Position numbers and translations under genes: made by a program. Shown in pieces: positions 8,715 through 17,708 of a DNA stretch of 64,000 nt. The number at the start of each line of letters is the position of its first letter. The first letter of the stretch is position 1. The notes under the pieces were generated by a model. That model ran no database searches and was not told the origin of the DNA. It worked only from the letters and a program-made list of their open reading frames with translations. The stretch is from a virus, in IMG/VR virus record IMGVR_UViG_3300040809_000464, positions 24,676 through 88,675 of that record. The stretch is one strand, 5' to 3'.

Positions 8715-10544
8715 ATGCCGTGGGCTTTACAATTTGATGGTGTTGATGATGTGCTTGTCGTACCATGCAGTAGTACAACAGTAACAGCAACAATAAACAT
8801 AAAACTTGGCGATGATATCCCAGCTTGGGCAGGAACAAATACCTATCTATTTGATGCAAGGTTAAGTAGATCGGCATATATATATAGAGCGGCATCCAAT
8901 GGCAATGTATATTCAAGCAACGTTTCAAATTTTAAAGTTAACGGTGCGTCAGTTGGTGTTGCTGATCTATTTTCTGCGGTGGCTGGTGATGTTTTATCTT
9001 TTGATTCAGATGTTAGGTTTAATTTTAAATTATTCAATAAGTACGATGAGACTAGCGGTCTGGCTGGAGCGGTTGAGTATGTTGAGCTGGATTATGGCAA
9101 TGGAGTTATACAGCGCAATGACGCAACAGCCAGCGACCATAGCAACACAGGACAGCAGCCTGTACTAGTTGATACCGTTGGATCCAATGACGCTACAGGT
9201 GTTAATATGCCGACAGACGGTAGCGCTTGGGTTGATCTTGGAGGTGGTGCTACACAACTCTTAGTAGATAACTCCTCTCAGATACAAGTTTTAGGGGTAT
9301 CAACGTTAGATACTACTACAGGTTTAATAACGGATAATGCTTTCCAAGAACAAACAGTAGAGAATGTAACACTAGTGAGTGGTGCTACCAGTTTGTCCGT
9401 GTTTAGCTCCTTCCAAGAACAATTCTTAGATACGGCTACACTAGATACTACAACTGGTATTACACCTGATAGTTTAGAGCAATTACAATTACTTAACACT
9501 GTTACGTTAGATACTACAACTGGTATTACACCTGATAGCTTAGCTCAAGTACAGATACTTGAAGCTGCCCTATTAGATACTACAACTGGTATTGTTCCTG
9601 ATAGTTTATCGCAGACACAGGTGTTGGATACAGCATCACTATCGTCAGGTACCAATATCTTAGTAAGTAACCTTCAGCAATTACAATTCACTGAAGAGGT
9701 CTTGCTAGATACGCTCACTGGGTTACTTGTTAATAACTCTTTTCAAGATCAGACAATCACTAATGTCTCCCTCGGTGTTGGTACATCATTACCCGTATCT
9801 GATATAGCCCAAGAACAATTCTTAGATAATGTTGCGGTAGATACCTTAACGGGTTTGCTTGTAGATAATACACACCAGACACAGCAAGTAGCTAATGCAA
9901 GTTTAGACACTGCAACTGCGTTACTAACTGATAGCTTAGTACAACAACAATTCTTAGAAGGTGTGTTACTAGATACTACTACGGGTGTTATACCTAACAA
10001 TACTATACAACTACAGATTGTTGAAAATGTATCCTTATCTACCGATGGGGTATTATTAGCAAGTAGCTTGATACAAGAGCAGTTCTTACAAGGTACTACT
10101 GTAGACACCACTACAGCACTACTAATAGATTCTACGTATCAAGATCAGACTGTAACGAATGTTTCTTTAGATGCTAATATAGATTTATTAGTTGCATCTG
10201 CATATCAAGAACAATATACACAAGAATCCTCTTTAGACACTACTACCAACATTATACCTCATAATAGTTTTCAAATACAGACGGTAACTAATGTAACATT
10301 TGGTGATGATGTAGTAGTTGTAGATAACTCCTATCAAGAGCAATATTTACAAACTGTAGTCGTGATTACTGATGACTCTGTTTATCCAGATAGTTCTATA
10401 CAATTACAATTTGTAGATACCGTGTTCTTAGGTGATAAGGTTAATGGTTATATTACCCTAACTATTACAGAACAAAATAACATATTTGATGTTCAGGTAC
10501 AAGAGTTATCTGAAATCTTTAGTGCAAACATTTATATTAATTAA
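8715..10544 (+). CDS. Repeat fibre-like virion protein with N-terminal lectin-like domain
   Basis: 609 residues. The N-terminal ~180 residues open with WALQFDGVDDVL, the usual beginning of LamG/concanavalin-like jelly-roll domains. Residues ~197-570 are 17 tandem 22-residue units of the pattern LDTTTGIIPDSLSQxQxLxxV. Units starting LDTTTG and units starting SL.. tend to alternate, which suggests a two-rung beta solenoid. The protein ends with a short unrelated cap. A long, regular, Thr/Asp/Gln-rich stalk with a lectin-like head suits a whisker or fibre on the capsid or neck. No cysteines occur in the repeats. The ribosome site is weak. Confidence 0.6.
   Translation: MPWALQFDGVDDVLVVPCSSTTVTATINIKLGDDIPAWAGTNTYLFDARLSRSAYIYRAASNGNVYSSNVSNFKVNGASVGVADLFSAVAGDVLSFDSDVRFNFKLFNKYDETSGLAGAVEYVELDYGNGVIQRNDATASDHSNTGQQPVLVDTVGSNDATGVNMPTDGSAWVDLGGGATQLLVDNSSQIQVLGVSTLDTTTGLITDNAFQEQTVENVTLVSGATSLSVFSSFQEQFLDTATLDTTTGITPDSLEQLQLLNTVTLDTTTGITPDSLAQVQILEAALLDTTTGIVPDSLSQTQVLDTASLSSGTNILVSNLQQLQFTEEVLLDTLTGLLVNNSFQDQTITNVSLGVGTSLPVSDIAQEQFLDNVAVDTLTGLLVDNTHQTQQVANASLDTATALLTDSLVQQQFLEGVLLDTTTGVIPNNTIQLQIVENVSLSTDGVLLASSLIQEQFLQGTTVDTTTALLIDSTYQDQTVTNVSLDANIDLLVASAYQEQYTQESSLDTTTNIIPHNSFQIQTVTNVTFGDDVVVVDNSYQEQYLQTVVVITDDSVYPDSSIQLQFVDTVFLGDKVNGYITLTITEQNNIFDVQVQELSEIFSANIYIN
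9303..10424 (+). repeat. 17 x 22-codon tandem repeat inside the fibre-like gene
   Basis: Period 66 bp, with one unit of 23 codons and one of 21. Protein-level repeats are clear, whereas DNA copies have drifted except for a few near-identical neighbours around 9438-9600 (for example TTAGATACTACAACTGGTAT), pointing to recent unit duplication. Confidence 0.85.
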
Positions 10545-10559
10545 AAAAACGAGGATGAA

Positions 10560-10928
10560 ATGGCTAAAGCTATACCTGATGCTATTATAGATTTACAATT
10601 AGGCGTACTAGAAGGTGATTCAGTTAATGTTAACTCTGCTGAACCTACAAACTACACCGAAGCAACCTCTACTTTCCAGCTTGCTTCACAACCGATCACT
10701 GGTGCCAACTTTACTTATGCTGCTGGAGATGTTAGTGGTCGTAAATGGACATTAACACCTGCAACAGGCACTAACATAGATAACTCTGGTACAGCTACTC
10801 ATGTATCTATCACTAACTTAGGTGATACAACTTTGAGGTTAGTAACTACCTGTACATCTACTGCATTAACAGCCACTAACGCTGTAGATATTAATGCTTT
10901 CCAACATGAAATTCGTGACCCAGCTTAA
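10560..10928 (+). CDS. Hypothetical virion protein (122 aa)
   Basis: Strong GAGGATGAA leader. Thr/Ala/Asn-rich, predicted beta throughout, resembling an immunoglobulin-like or fibre-tip fold, but no family is recognised. It begins a run of small soluble proteins in the accessory block. Confidence 0.55.
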   Translation: MAKAIPDAIIDLQLGVLEGDSVNVNSAEPTNYTEATSTFQLASQPITGANFTYAAGDVSGRKWTLTPATGTNIDNSGTATHVSITNLGDTTLRLVTTCTSTALTATNAVDINAFQHEIRDPA

Positions 10929-10939
10929 GGAAATAAAAC

Positions 10940-11152
10940 ATGACAGTTGAAATTAAATTAATCAAAGTAGTAATGCTAGAAGATTACAAACACGGTCGTG
11001 AAACTCTATGGAAAGGTAACTCTTATCCATTAGAAGAGCATGTTGCAGAAACTTTATTAGATGCTGGTGTATGCTCTACAGAGGGTCGTGAAGTTAAAGA
11101 ACGTGCTACAGGACCTTTCAAGATCTACCCGATGACTGTAGACCCGCAGTAA
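10940..11152 (+). CDS. Hypothetical protein (70 aa)
   Basis: Starts with VEIKLIKVVML and contains an YPLEEHVAETLLDAG helix, the layout of small phage proteins often found between head and tail genes. AAGGAAA precedes the start. No function is assigned. Confidence 0.55.
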   Translation: MTVEIKLIKVVMLEDYKHGRETLWKGNSYPLEEHVAETLLDAGVCSTEGREVKERATGPFKIYPMTVDPQ

Positions 11153-11169
11153 TAATATAGGAGGAGCTT

Positions 11170-11484
11170 ATGCCATCTCCTAATAATACATCTTATGTTA
11201 TTGTTAAATCTATACGTAATCAATCTACTGGTGAGATTATCAACGATGCTACTGTAACATTAATAGTATACGACTCTAATGATATCCCTATGACAGGTGA
11301 TACCTTCCCTAAAACACTAACATATATCCCTGATAGTAAAGGTCAGTATGAGGCTACATTATCGGATAGTATCCCTTGGGTTGTTGGAGAGGTCTACACC
11401 TACGAGTATACGGTTTTGTGGATGGGATTAAAAAGAGTCGTTACTTGCACTAAGACTGCTACAGAAGATACTTGTGGTTGTTAA
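11170..11484 (+). CDS. Hypothetical virion protein (104 aa)
   Basis: AGGAGGAG leader. A beta-sandwich-like sequence (TGEIINDATVTLIVYD) with the look of bacterial Ig-like/BppU-type small domains. It ends with a CGC motif, its only cysteines apart from one at the VVTCTK strand. Function unknown. Confidence 0.5.
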   Translation: MPSPNNTSYVIVKSIRNQSTGEIINDATVTLIVYDSNDIPMTGDTFPKTLTYIPDSKGQYEATLSDSIPWVVGEVYTYEYTVLWMGLKRVVTCTKTATEDTCGC

Positions 11485-11487
11485 TAT

Positions 11488-11505
11488 TACTAACAAAGGT
11501 TAGTA
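11488..11505 (+). terminator. Hairpin, possible weak terminator
   Basis: A 7-bp perfect stem TACTAAC/GTTAGTA with an AAAG loop just after the stop codon; followed by GACTAATTTTAA. Could be a terminator or a processing/stability hairpin. Confidence 0.4.
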
Positions 11506-11577
11506 GACTAATTTTAATATAACATAATCATTTAATGGAATGTACACGACAGATGATTTCTCTCAAAAGAGGACATT

Positions 11578-11829
11578 ATGTCAAGCGCGAATTATGTTGT
11601 AGACGACACAGCTTATACATTAGTATCAGCTACAGATAATGTGTTACAGAATAAATCTTCTGTGCATGTTAGAGTTATATTCTCTACAGTGCTTCCTGCT
11701 GTAGATGATGATAGTTATTTCTCAATACCACCCAATCAAGGTTTTGTTACCAAAGATGCACTCCCTGTAGGAAACACCTATGCAAGAGCTGAAGAAGGTA
11801 CTGCTAACGTTGTGGTCGGGGAGGGATAA
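11578..11829 (+). CDS. Hypothetical protein (83 aa)
   Basis: AGAGGACATT leader. Predicted beta, with segments HVRVIFSTVLPA and DDSYFSIPPNQG; resembles small capsid-associated proteins but no family is recognised. It follows the 11488 hairpin after a 93-base spacer. Confidence 0.5.
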   Translation: MSSANYVVDDTAYTLVSATDNVLQNKSSVHVRVIFSTVLPAVDDDSYFSIPPNQGFVTKDALPVGNTYARAEEGTANVVVGEG

Positions 11830-11831
11830 CT

Positions 11832-11981
11832 ATGATTCTTATTCAAGAATACTTAGTCAATTGGATTATCAATCCAGAAGAACTTATTACTAGAACTACT
11901 CCTACTTTTCCTTGGATTTTAGATACAGGGCAATGGACGGACTCTGCGTTCTGGTTAGATAATTCAGTATGGATAGACTAA
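11832..11981 (+). CDS. Hypothetical small protein (49 aa)
   Basis: GGGAGGGATAACT leader. Trp-rich (FPWILDTGQW, SAFWLDN, VWID); the two W-L-D segments look like a short internal repeat. It starts 2 bases after the previous stop and ends 1 base before the next ATG, so it is clearly part of the operon. Confidence 0.55.
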   Translation: MILIQEYLVNWIINPEELITRTTPTFPWILDTGQWTDSAFWLDNSVWID

Positions 11982-11982
11982 T

Positions 11983-13395
11983 ATGGCTAAGATATCACAA
12001 GTAAATAACGGTGATACTGGCTTAGTATCCCGTAATAAATTAAACGAAGCAATTGAAACTGTAGAAGTAGATGGAACCACTGTAGCAGGCGATGGTAACG
12101 TAGGGACACCTCTTAACGTATTATCTACAGGTTTGGATGCTGATCAGATCCCTTTCACATCAACCACTCCCAATATAACCGAGACAGAGTTAGGTCCAGC
12201 TTTAAACCAAATAGGTAACAGAGCAGCTAACTTAACAAAGGTTATCAATACAGAAGCAGACTTCCCAGCTCCAGTTAGTGGTGTTATCACATTAGAAGAT
12301 AACATAAACTACATTATTGGTCAACCTATCACAACAGCTAACAGGTTTGTCTTAGGAGCTAACAATTCTATAACAGCACGTAACCCGCTTATACCATACC
12401 TAACTTACACTGGTACTGGTACAATGTTCACAGGTACAGATACACCCTTAGAGATGTCTGCTATAGCTATCAACTGCCCTAATGCTGAAGCTTTTAATAT
12501 TACAGGAACTAACTTTGGTACGTTTGTATTATTTACTAAGGTGCTTGTAATATTCGCGCAGAAGTGGGGAACCTTTACTAATACAGATACACTTGATATA
12601 TCTAACTCAGGAAGTCTTTCTGTAGAAGATGGTATCTCACTAGGTGGTAGCTTATATTGGAAGCTTCTCACTATAGACCGTTTAAGTATTAAGACAACTA
12701 ATGCCTCTGCTATTGCTTTAGATGTTGGTGGTTCTGTACACCCTACTTTCAAGGTAAACTCTTTAGAGGTTGAAGGTGTACCGGGTACTATAGGTATATC
12801 TGGTTTAGCTAATTCAGCTAACATTACAGCAGGTACTATAGCAGCAGTTAATGATGGTGGTTTCTTAGGAGGTATGACACCTCTTAGTGGTATAGATGTA
12901 GATGATATTAGATGGTCTTTTGCTAATAATTCTAATCTGGAGAATTCTGTAGTAGCAGCAAACCCTTATGTAGACCCTTTAGCATCACCTCTTACTGTAC
13001 CAATCACTACAGTAGGGACATTTGTAAAGATTAATCAGGGTGCGTGGTTATCTACAATTAGTAAGAAGTTATCTGTAACTACTAATGGTGATGTAGTTAA
13101 TGATACAGAAATACCTCTTCAGTTGGACTGTAATGGTTTCGTAACTATGGAGAAGTCTGGTGGAGGTAGTGATGAATTGGCTGCTAGATTGGTGATCAAT
13201 GACCTACCTAACGATACAGCTTCAGTAGTTACAGAGAACTCTACGCAGAATACCACACCTACTAGTGTACCCCTTGTCGGCTTATTCACATTGCAACCGG
13301 GTGATACTATCTCACTGTACGTAGCTAACTTAGATGGTACATCTGATGTAATAGTACATAATGCTAAGTTCGTAAACTTCAGACTATTCCAATAA
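11983..13395 (+). CDS. Hypothetical fibre- or tail-associated protein (470 aa)
   Basis: Begins MAKISQVNNGDTGLVSRNKLNEA, a typical start of phage tail-fibre-associated proteins. The centre (about 110-310) has spaced strands rich in T, N, G and I, suggesting a beta-helix or beta-prism. The C-terminal ~140 residues look like a jelly-roll domain of the phage-fibre C1q/TNF type (GTFVKINQGAWLSTI, FTLQPGDTISLYV). Its role is probably receptor binding or fibre assembly. No enzymatic motif was found. Confidence 0.5.
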   Translation: MAKISQVNNGDTGLVSRNKLNEAIETVEVDGTTVAGDGNVGTPLNVLSTGLDADQIPFTSTTPNITETELGPALNQIGNRAANLTKVINTEADFPAPVSGVITLEDNINYIIGQPITTANRFVLGANNSITARNPLIPYLTYTGTGTMFTGTDTPLEMSAIAINCPNAEAFNITGTNFGTFVLFTKVLVIFAQKWGTFTNTDTLDISNSGSLSVEDGISLGGSLYWKLLTIDRLSIKTTNASAIALDVGGSVHPTFKVNSLEVEGVPGTIGISGLANSANITAGTIAAVNDGGFLGGMTPLSGIDVDDIRWSFANNSNLENSVVAANPYVDPLASPLTVPITTVGTFVKINQGAWLSTISKKLSVTTNGDVVNDTEIPLQLDCNGFVTMEKSGGGSDELAARLVINDLPNDTASVVTENSTQNTTPTSVPLVGLFTLQPGDTISLYVANLDGTSDVIVHNAKFVNFRLFQ

Positions 13396-13426
13396 CATTT
13401 AAAATAAAATTAAAAAGGAGACTCTC

Positions 13427-13492
13427 ATGGGTTCTACAACTACACCTAAACGTGGCGGCGGTACTAAACCTAAAAAACCTTCTAACCGTTAA
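13427..13492 (+). CDS. 21-residue basic peptide
   Basis: AAAAAGGAG lies 6 bases before the ATG, the best ribosome site in the neighbourhood. The product (MGSTTTPKRGGGTKPKKPSN + R) is Gly/Lys/Pro-rich and basic. The strong signal argues that it is translated. Function unknown; it could touch nucleic acid or be a virion component. Confidence 0.5.
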   Translation: MGSTTTPKRGGGTKPKKPSNR

Positions 13493-13511
13493 CTTAATAT
13501 TGTAGGTCAAG

Positions 13512-14045
13512 ATGGATATACAAGCTTTCCTAAATACACATTTAATAGACTCTATCTTTATTAGTTTATATTTAATATTAACGCTGATTTATATAAAGTC
13601 TAGGAAGGCTTTTATTCCTCTAGTGTTATCGATTTCAGTAGGATTACCTCTATTCTTTGTAACTAAATATGTAGAGGTATTTGAAAGTATTGAGCATATG
13701 TGGAGGTTCTACTTCATAATGACAATACTAGACTTTGGAGCTTTCTCAGTAGTTACATCTTCATATATAGATCTTAAAAAGAGAGCAGGCTTTTATATAA
13801 AGTTTGGATGTGCTTCTCTAATGATAGCATCTTTCTTCTCTCTAGTAGAGACAGCGTTTAACATAGAAAGAAACTCTATCAGTGATATCTTCTATAAGGT
13901 TATAACTCCATTAGCTCATATTCTCATAATAGTTAACCTGTTCAGAATAGGAGATCAATGTGTCAAAGGATTACCTGATAGCAGTGTTTCTAGGGATAGT
14001 GTTAGTAATAAGAGTAGTACGGATAATAGTGGAGGCTTACCGTGA
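13512..14045 (+). CDS. Polytopic membrane protein (177 aa)
   Basis: About five hydrophobic segments (around residues 12-27, 34-50, 66-85, 95-110 and 130-145) and a Ser-rich hydrophilic C-terminal tail. Its stop overlaps the next ATG by 4 bases (ATGA). No family is recognised. With the next gene it may form a holin pair or a superinfection-exclusion system, which is inference from topology only. Confidence 0.55.
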   Translation: MDIQAFLNTHLIDSIFISLYLILTLIYIKSRKAFIPLVLSISVGLPLFFVTKYVEVFESIEHMWRFYFIMTILDFGAFSVVTSSYIDLKKRAGFYIKFGCASLMIASFFSLVETAFNIERNSISDIFYKVITPLAHILIIVNLFRIGDQCVKGLPDSSVSRDSVSNKSSTDNSGGLP

Positions 14046-14362
14046 TGATCAATGTAATGGAGAGATTGAGTCGAGTACTAACGGAACATCCGATTACTGA
14101 TAAACTTACAGTGCAGACTACAGCGATTGCTTCTGGAGCTGGTACTGTTGCAGTGGATACGATGGTACAAGCACAACCTGAAATGTGGTTTGGTTTTACT
14201 ATAGTTGATTGGGCTGCAATCTTCTCAATCTGTTTGGCGTTAATAGCTCTAGGGAAGGAAGTCTTTAAAGGTATTAGAACGTTTAAGAATTTTCTTGAGA
14301 AGAGAAAACAAAAGAAATTAGAAGAACAACAAGAAAAGGAGACTCCAAGCAATGACTTGTGA
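14042..14362 (+). CDS. Small membrane protein, holin candidate (106 aa)
   Basis: Contains a clear transmembrane helix (WAAIFSICLALIALG, ~residues 57-71), possibly a second weak one (TTAIASGAGTVAV), and a strongly charged C-terminal tail with a KRKQKK cluster. That layout is common in class II/III holins. It is translationally coupled to the preceding membrane protein and overlaps the next gene by 11 bases. No endolysin is adjacent, which weakens the holin call. Confidence 0.45.
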   Translation: MMINVMERLSRVLTEHPITDKLTVQTTAIASGAGTVAVDTMVQAQPEMWFGFTIVDWAAIFSICLALIALGKEVFKGIRTFKNFLEKRKQKKLEEQQEKETPSNDL

Positions 14363-14840
14363 TATTTCTCCACCAGACTTTACTACAGAACTTGGTAAGG
14401 TCAGATACTATTCGGGTGATAGAACTCTTAATGAGAATGGGCAGTATATCATCCCCGATGCAGTGATATTAGAAATACTAGATATGTATGCTGATAAGCC
14501 TTCCTCTTGGAGAGTTTACTACGCTACATTAGATACACTCTTAATGATGAAAACAACCTTTGCCCCTTATGCAGCTAGAAGCAGAGAACGTGAAGGTAGT
14601 GTTGAGGTTGAATTGTATGGTAATGAACGTTATCAGAATATCTGTGACCTGTATGATTGGTTTAGGAAGAAGCCTGACATCATCGTTAAAGACGCTGTAC
14701 AAGGTTCTATCATCATAGGTGGTGTTCGTATAGATAAATACTGTGATGTATTGACTGATGCGAATGGTCTTTATAAAGGCTCTCGTATTGATGATATCTA
14801 TAAAGTTCCAGTTACTTCTAAGGCTCATAAACAACCATAA
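14352..14840 (+). CDS. Head-tail adaptor-like protein (162 aa)
   Basis: Soluble helical protein at the start of the neck genes. An N-terminal PDFTTELGKVRYYSG segment followed by helices around residues 38-70 is compatible with gp6/gp15-like adaptors that bind the portal. The next genes are tail completion, head closure and tail terminator candidates, so an adaptor is the missing function here. The call is by position and helical content. Confidence 0.5.
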   Translation: MTCDISPPDFTTELGKVRYYSGDRTLNENGQYIIPDAVILEILDMYADKPSSWRVYYATLDTLLMMKTTFAPYAARSREREGSVEVELYGNERYQNICDLYDWFRKKPDIIVKDAVQGSIIIGGVRIDKYCDVLTDANGLYKGSRIDDIYKVPVTSKAHKQP

Positions 14841-14857
14841 GAATAAAAGGATAAGTT

Positions 14858-15331
14858 ATGTTGAAAGCATCCCTAAGAACAACAGTTACACATGACTTAG
14901 ACGAAATAATAAGAAACTTAGAAGAACTAGACAACACAGAGGTTTCTGCTGGATATTACGACAGTCAAGAACATCCAGAACATGACCTTACAGTGCCAGA
15001 GATAGCAACGATAAACAACTATGGCTTCTTCAATGTACCTCGCAGACCTTTTATGTCTGATGCAGGGCAGGATAATATAAAAAAGACTACGGAATATATT
15101 GGAGAAGCTATCGTAGATGCTATACAGAATAAACCTGTAGATGATGACCTTCAAAGAGCTGCTGATAACTTAAAACAAAACATACAAGCTCGTATCCTTA
15201 CTAATGATTATGAAGAGAATAGAGAACCTTATAAATCATTCAAGCAAGAGGTATATGGTCATACTAAACCTTTAATAGCTACAGGGTATATGAAAGATAA
15301 TGTGAATACAAGAGTAAAGAAAGGTGGATAG
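14858..15331 (+). CDS. Tail completion protein (HK97 gp10/Mu gpG-like)
   Basis: Residues ~28-75 carry the family signature: VSAGYYDSQEH, then VPEIATINNYGF, then VPRRPFM. These match the V-G-Y-x...A-x-I-x-x-x-NE-F-G...P-x-RPF pattern of HK97-gp10/minor tail protein Z proteins. Such proteins sit at the tail-terminator/neck joint and are needed to complete the tail. It ends 1 base before the next ATG. Confidence 0.7.
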   Translation: MLKASLRTTVTHDLDEIIRNLEELDNTEVSAGYYDSQEHPEHDLTVPEIATINNYGFFNVPRRPFMSDAGQDNIKKTTEYIGEAIVDAIQNKPVDDDLQRAADNLKQNIQARILTNDYEENREPYKSFKQEVYGHTKPLIATGYMKDNVNTRVKKGG

Positions 15332-15718
15332 ATGATTTCAGGATTTCCTACTACAATGGGTTCGTGGAGACCTAAGCTACTACCAAGATTTACTTACCAA
15401 GCATACCACTACCAAGAAGTCACTGATGCAAGGGGTCGACCTTTAGCGCCAATCACAGAAGAATTTACAATAGAGAATGCTTCAGGACTTCAACCTGTGG
15501 ATGGTGATGTGCAGATGACTTTACCAGAAAACCTTAGAGATAAGGAAGTCTTCTGGTTTGCTACAACTACTCCTGTCAACACTGTAATGAACTTCACTGT
15601 AGAGTTATCTGATAGAGTAGTTGTTAATGGAGTCACTTATATAGTAATACGTAGTAAGAACTGGACCAGTAAGGTTAAGAACCATTATGAGATTTTAGTA
15701 GTGAGAGAGGATACATAA
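15332..15718 (+). CDS. Head closure/neck protein candidate (128 aa)
   Basis: A beta-rich 128-residue protein with FTIENASGLQPVDGDVQ and VVNGVTYIVIRSKNW, similar in style to head-closure (gp16/gpFII-type) barrels. Packed between tail completion and tail terminator candidates with 0-1 base spacing. Confidence 0.55.
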   Translation: MISGFPTTMGSWRPKLLPRFTYQAYHYQEVTDARGRPLAPITEEFTIENASGLQPVDGDVQMTLPENLRDKEVFWFATTTPVNTVMNFTVELSDRVVVNGVTYIVIRSKNWTSKVKNHYEILVVREDT

Positions 15719-16290
15719 TGAGTTTCTATGATATTAAGGTTACTGTTGAGAATGCTGTATGGGACTTCGTTAAAGATGTCTCTCAGTATGATGATAACAA
15801 CATTACCTTTGGTAAGACTAATAAGATACGCCCAGAAGACCCTTATATCACTATAAGGTTTCTCAATGCAGAGAGGTATGCTAGAGGTAGACGAGAAGGT
15901 TACACTCCTACTTGTGAAGAACAGACAGCAGCAGACTACAAACTACAATTCGAAATAGCTGCATTCAGAGATGACCCTACCAACTCTATAGACCCTTTCG
16001 CTACACTATGGCAAATCACTCATGCTTTTGGTCAACCCTCTCACTTACAAATTTTTAATGATGCTAATATAGGTTTCTCAGATAGTACAAACGTAATAGA
16101 TACGTCTGGTGTACGTGATGGTGCTACTTGGGAACAGTCAGGATCATTCTTCCTTACACTTAATGTTGGCGTCTTAGAGGTAGGTCGTGTACCTATTGAT
16201 ATTATTGAGACAGTCAACATGGAAGCAACACTTTTAGATACAGATGAATCGGTGATCGCTCAAGAGAACATATCTGTAACCAACCCTTAA
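15718..16290 (+). CDS. Tail terminator-like protein (190 aa)
   Basis: Pattern resembles the LIC_12616 type of phage neck proteins: an N-terminal helix, IRPEDPYITIRFL, then alternating strands with LQFEIAAFRDD. Such proteins cap the tail tube and join it to the neck. It directly precedes the sheath gene, as expected. Overlaps the previous stop by one base (TAATG). Confidence 0.55.
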   Translation: MSFYDIKVTVENAVWDFVKDVSQYDDNNITFGKTNKIRPEDPYITIRFLNAERYARGRREGYTPTCEEQTAADYKLQFEIAAFRDDPTNSIDPFATLWQITHAFGQPSHLQIFNDANIGFSDSTNVIDTSGVRDGATWEQSGSFFLTLNVGVLEVGRVPIDIIETVNMEATLLDTDESVIAQENISVTNP

Positions 16291-16332
16291 ACATTTTAAA
16301 TGTGTACACAACAATAACAATGGAGTCAATAT

Positions 16333-17691
16333 ATGGCTATAGCTGATATTAGTCAAGTAGTCAACGTCACCGTTTCACTTGATACAGCACCAATCCCACA
16401 GCAAGGTTTTGACACGGTTATGTTCTTAGGTGAACATAAAGTCTTCACTGAGCGCTGGAAGGTATATAACACTGCTGCTGATATGCTTAATGATGGTTTT
16501 GAATCTACAGACCCTTCATACTTAGCAATTGCAACTTTATCTAGCGGTCCTAACAAGCCTAAGATTATGATGGTAGGTCGTAGAGAGGTTGATAGCCTCA
16601 CATATACACCTACAGTAGAGAACTTAGCAGTTTACACCTTAGAGCTTAAAGTAAAAAGTAAAGCTTTTGAAGAGTTTACTTTTACATCTGATGCTGATGC
16701 TACTGCTACAGAAATCGTTAATGGTTTGATTGCAGATTTTACAGCTAACGCTACACCAGCTTTAGCAGCAGTGGTTACTCTTACGAATGTAGCTGATGAA
16801 TTAGAGGTTACAGGTACAGACGAGTGGGCAGTAAGAAATGTAACATCTAACTTAAATCCTGCTACAGCATCAAAAGTAGTAACAGAAACTATCCCTGAAG
16901 CCTTAGCTGCTCTTAAAGTAGCAGATGCTACATGGGCATATTTCGGTATTGAATCTAGACTAGCTGTAGATGTTAACGCTGCTAGGGACCATGCAGAATC
17001 TACCACTGAGATATTTGGTTTCTCTACCTCTGGTGCGGAAGGTAAACTACCTAATGGTAACAGCAGCCTAGATGATGCCTACGCAGACTTATCTCAATAC
17101 AGTGTAGGTATCTGGAGTGCTGATGCTGCTATGTATCCTGAGATGGGAATGCTTCGTCCATTAGCTACTGTTCAGATTCCGGGTCAAACTACTCTTCACG
17201 GTCAACAGTTATATGGCATCGCTGTAGATAAAGATTCTACACTCACTAATTCTGAATCTCTTATTGTACGTGGTAAGAACGCTAACACTTATGAACTCAT
17301 TGGTGGTGTTGGTTTTGTACGTGATGGTAAGGTATTCTCTGGTGAGTTTGTTGATAACGTAGACTTAGCTCGTTGGTTTAAAGCTCGCTTACAAGAGAAC
17401 GTATACCAGTTAGTAGTATCTAAAGCTCGTGCAAACACTAAAGTACCTTATACCAACTCAGGTATTGCTATGGTTGGTGATCGTATCATCGAAGTAGTTA
17501 ATCAAGGGATCAATGGTGGAGTCTTTAATGGTGACTTCAATAATGGTCTAGGTTATATCTTAGAGTTACCAGCTTTAGAGGAAATCCCTACTAATGATAG
17601 AGCTAACCGTGTATTGAATGGTGTTAAGATTACAGTACAAACTACTGGTGCAATCTACACTATCAATATCGATGGTATCATCACAGTATAA
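16333..17691 (+). CDS. Contractile tail sheath protein (DUF3383-like)
   Basis: 452 residues. Starts with a short strand region, then FDTVMFLGEHKVF, and ends with TTGAIYTINIDGIITV, the C-terminal strand that joins neighbouring sheath subunits. The middle part (about 110-200) is the variable outer domain. Position immediately before the tube gene and the overall form fit DUF3383 sheath proteins of small contractile tails. The sheath contracts to drive the tube through the cell envelope. Confidence 0.78.
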   Translation: MAIADISQVVNVTVSLDTAPIPQQGFDTVMFLGEHKVFTERWKVYNTAADMLNDGFESTDPSYLAIATLSSGPNKPKIMMVGRREVDSLTYTPTVENLAVYTLELKVKSKAFEEFTFTSDADATATEIVNGLIADFTANATPALAAVVTLTNVADELEVTGTDEWAVRNVTSNLNPATASKVVTETIPEALAALKVADATWAYFGIESRLAVDVNAARDHAESTTEIFGFSTSGAEGKLPNGNSSLDDAYADLSQYSVGIWSADAAMYPEMGMLRPLATVQIPGQTTLHGQQLYGIAVDKDSTLTNSESLIVRGKNANTYELIGGVGFVRDGKVFSGEFVDNVDLARWFKARLQENVYQLVVSKARANTKVPYTNSGIAMVGDRIIEVVNQGINGGVFNGDFNNGLGYILELPALEEIPTNDRANRVLNGVKITVQTTGAIYTINIDGIITV

Positions 17692-17708
17692 TAACATAGG
17701 AAATAATA

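Noticed and set aside
12405-12824. 139-codon - strand ORF
   Set aside because: Shadow of the 470-residue fibre-associated gene with no ribosome site.
14042-14362. Complete lysis cassette
   Set aside because: Holin-like topology only; no endolysin or spanin genes adjacent or elsewhere in the window.
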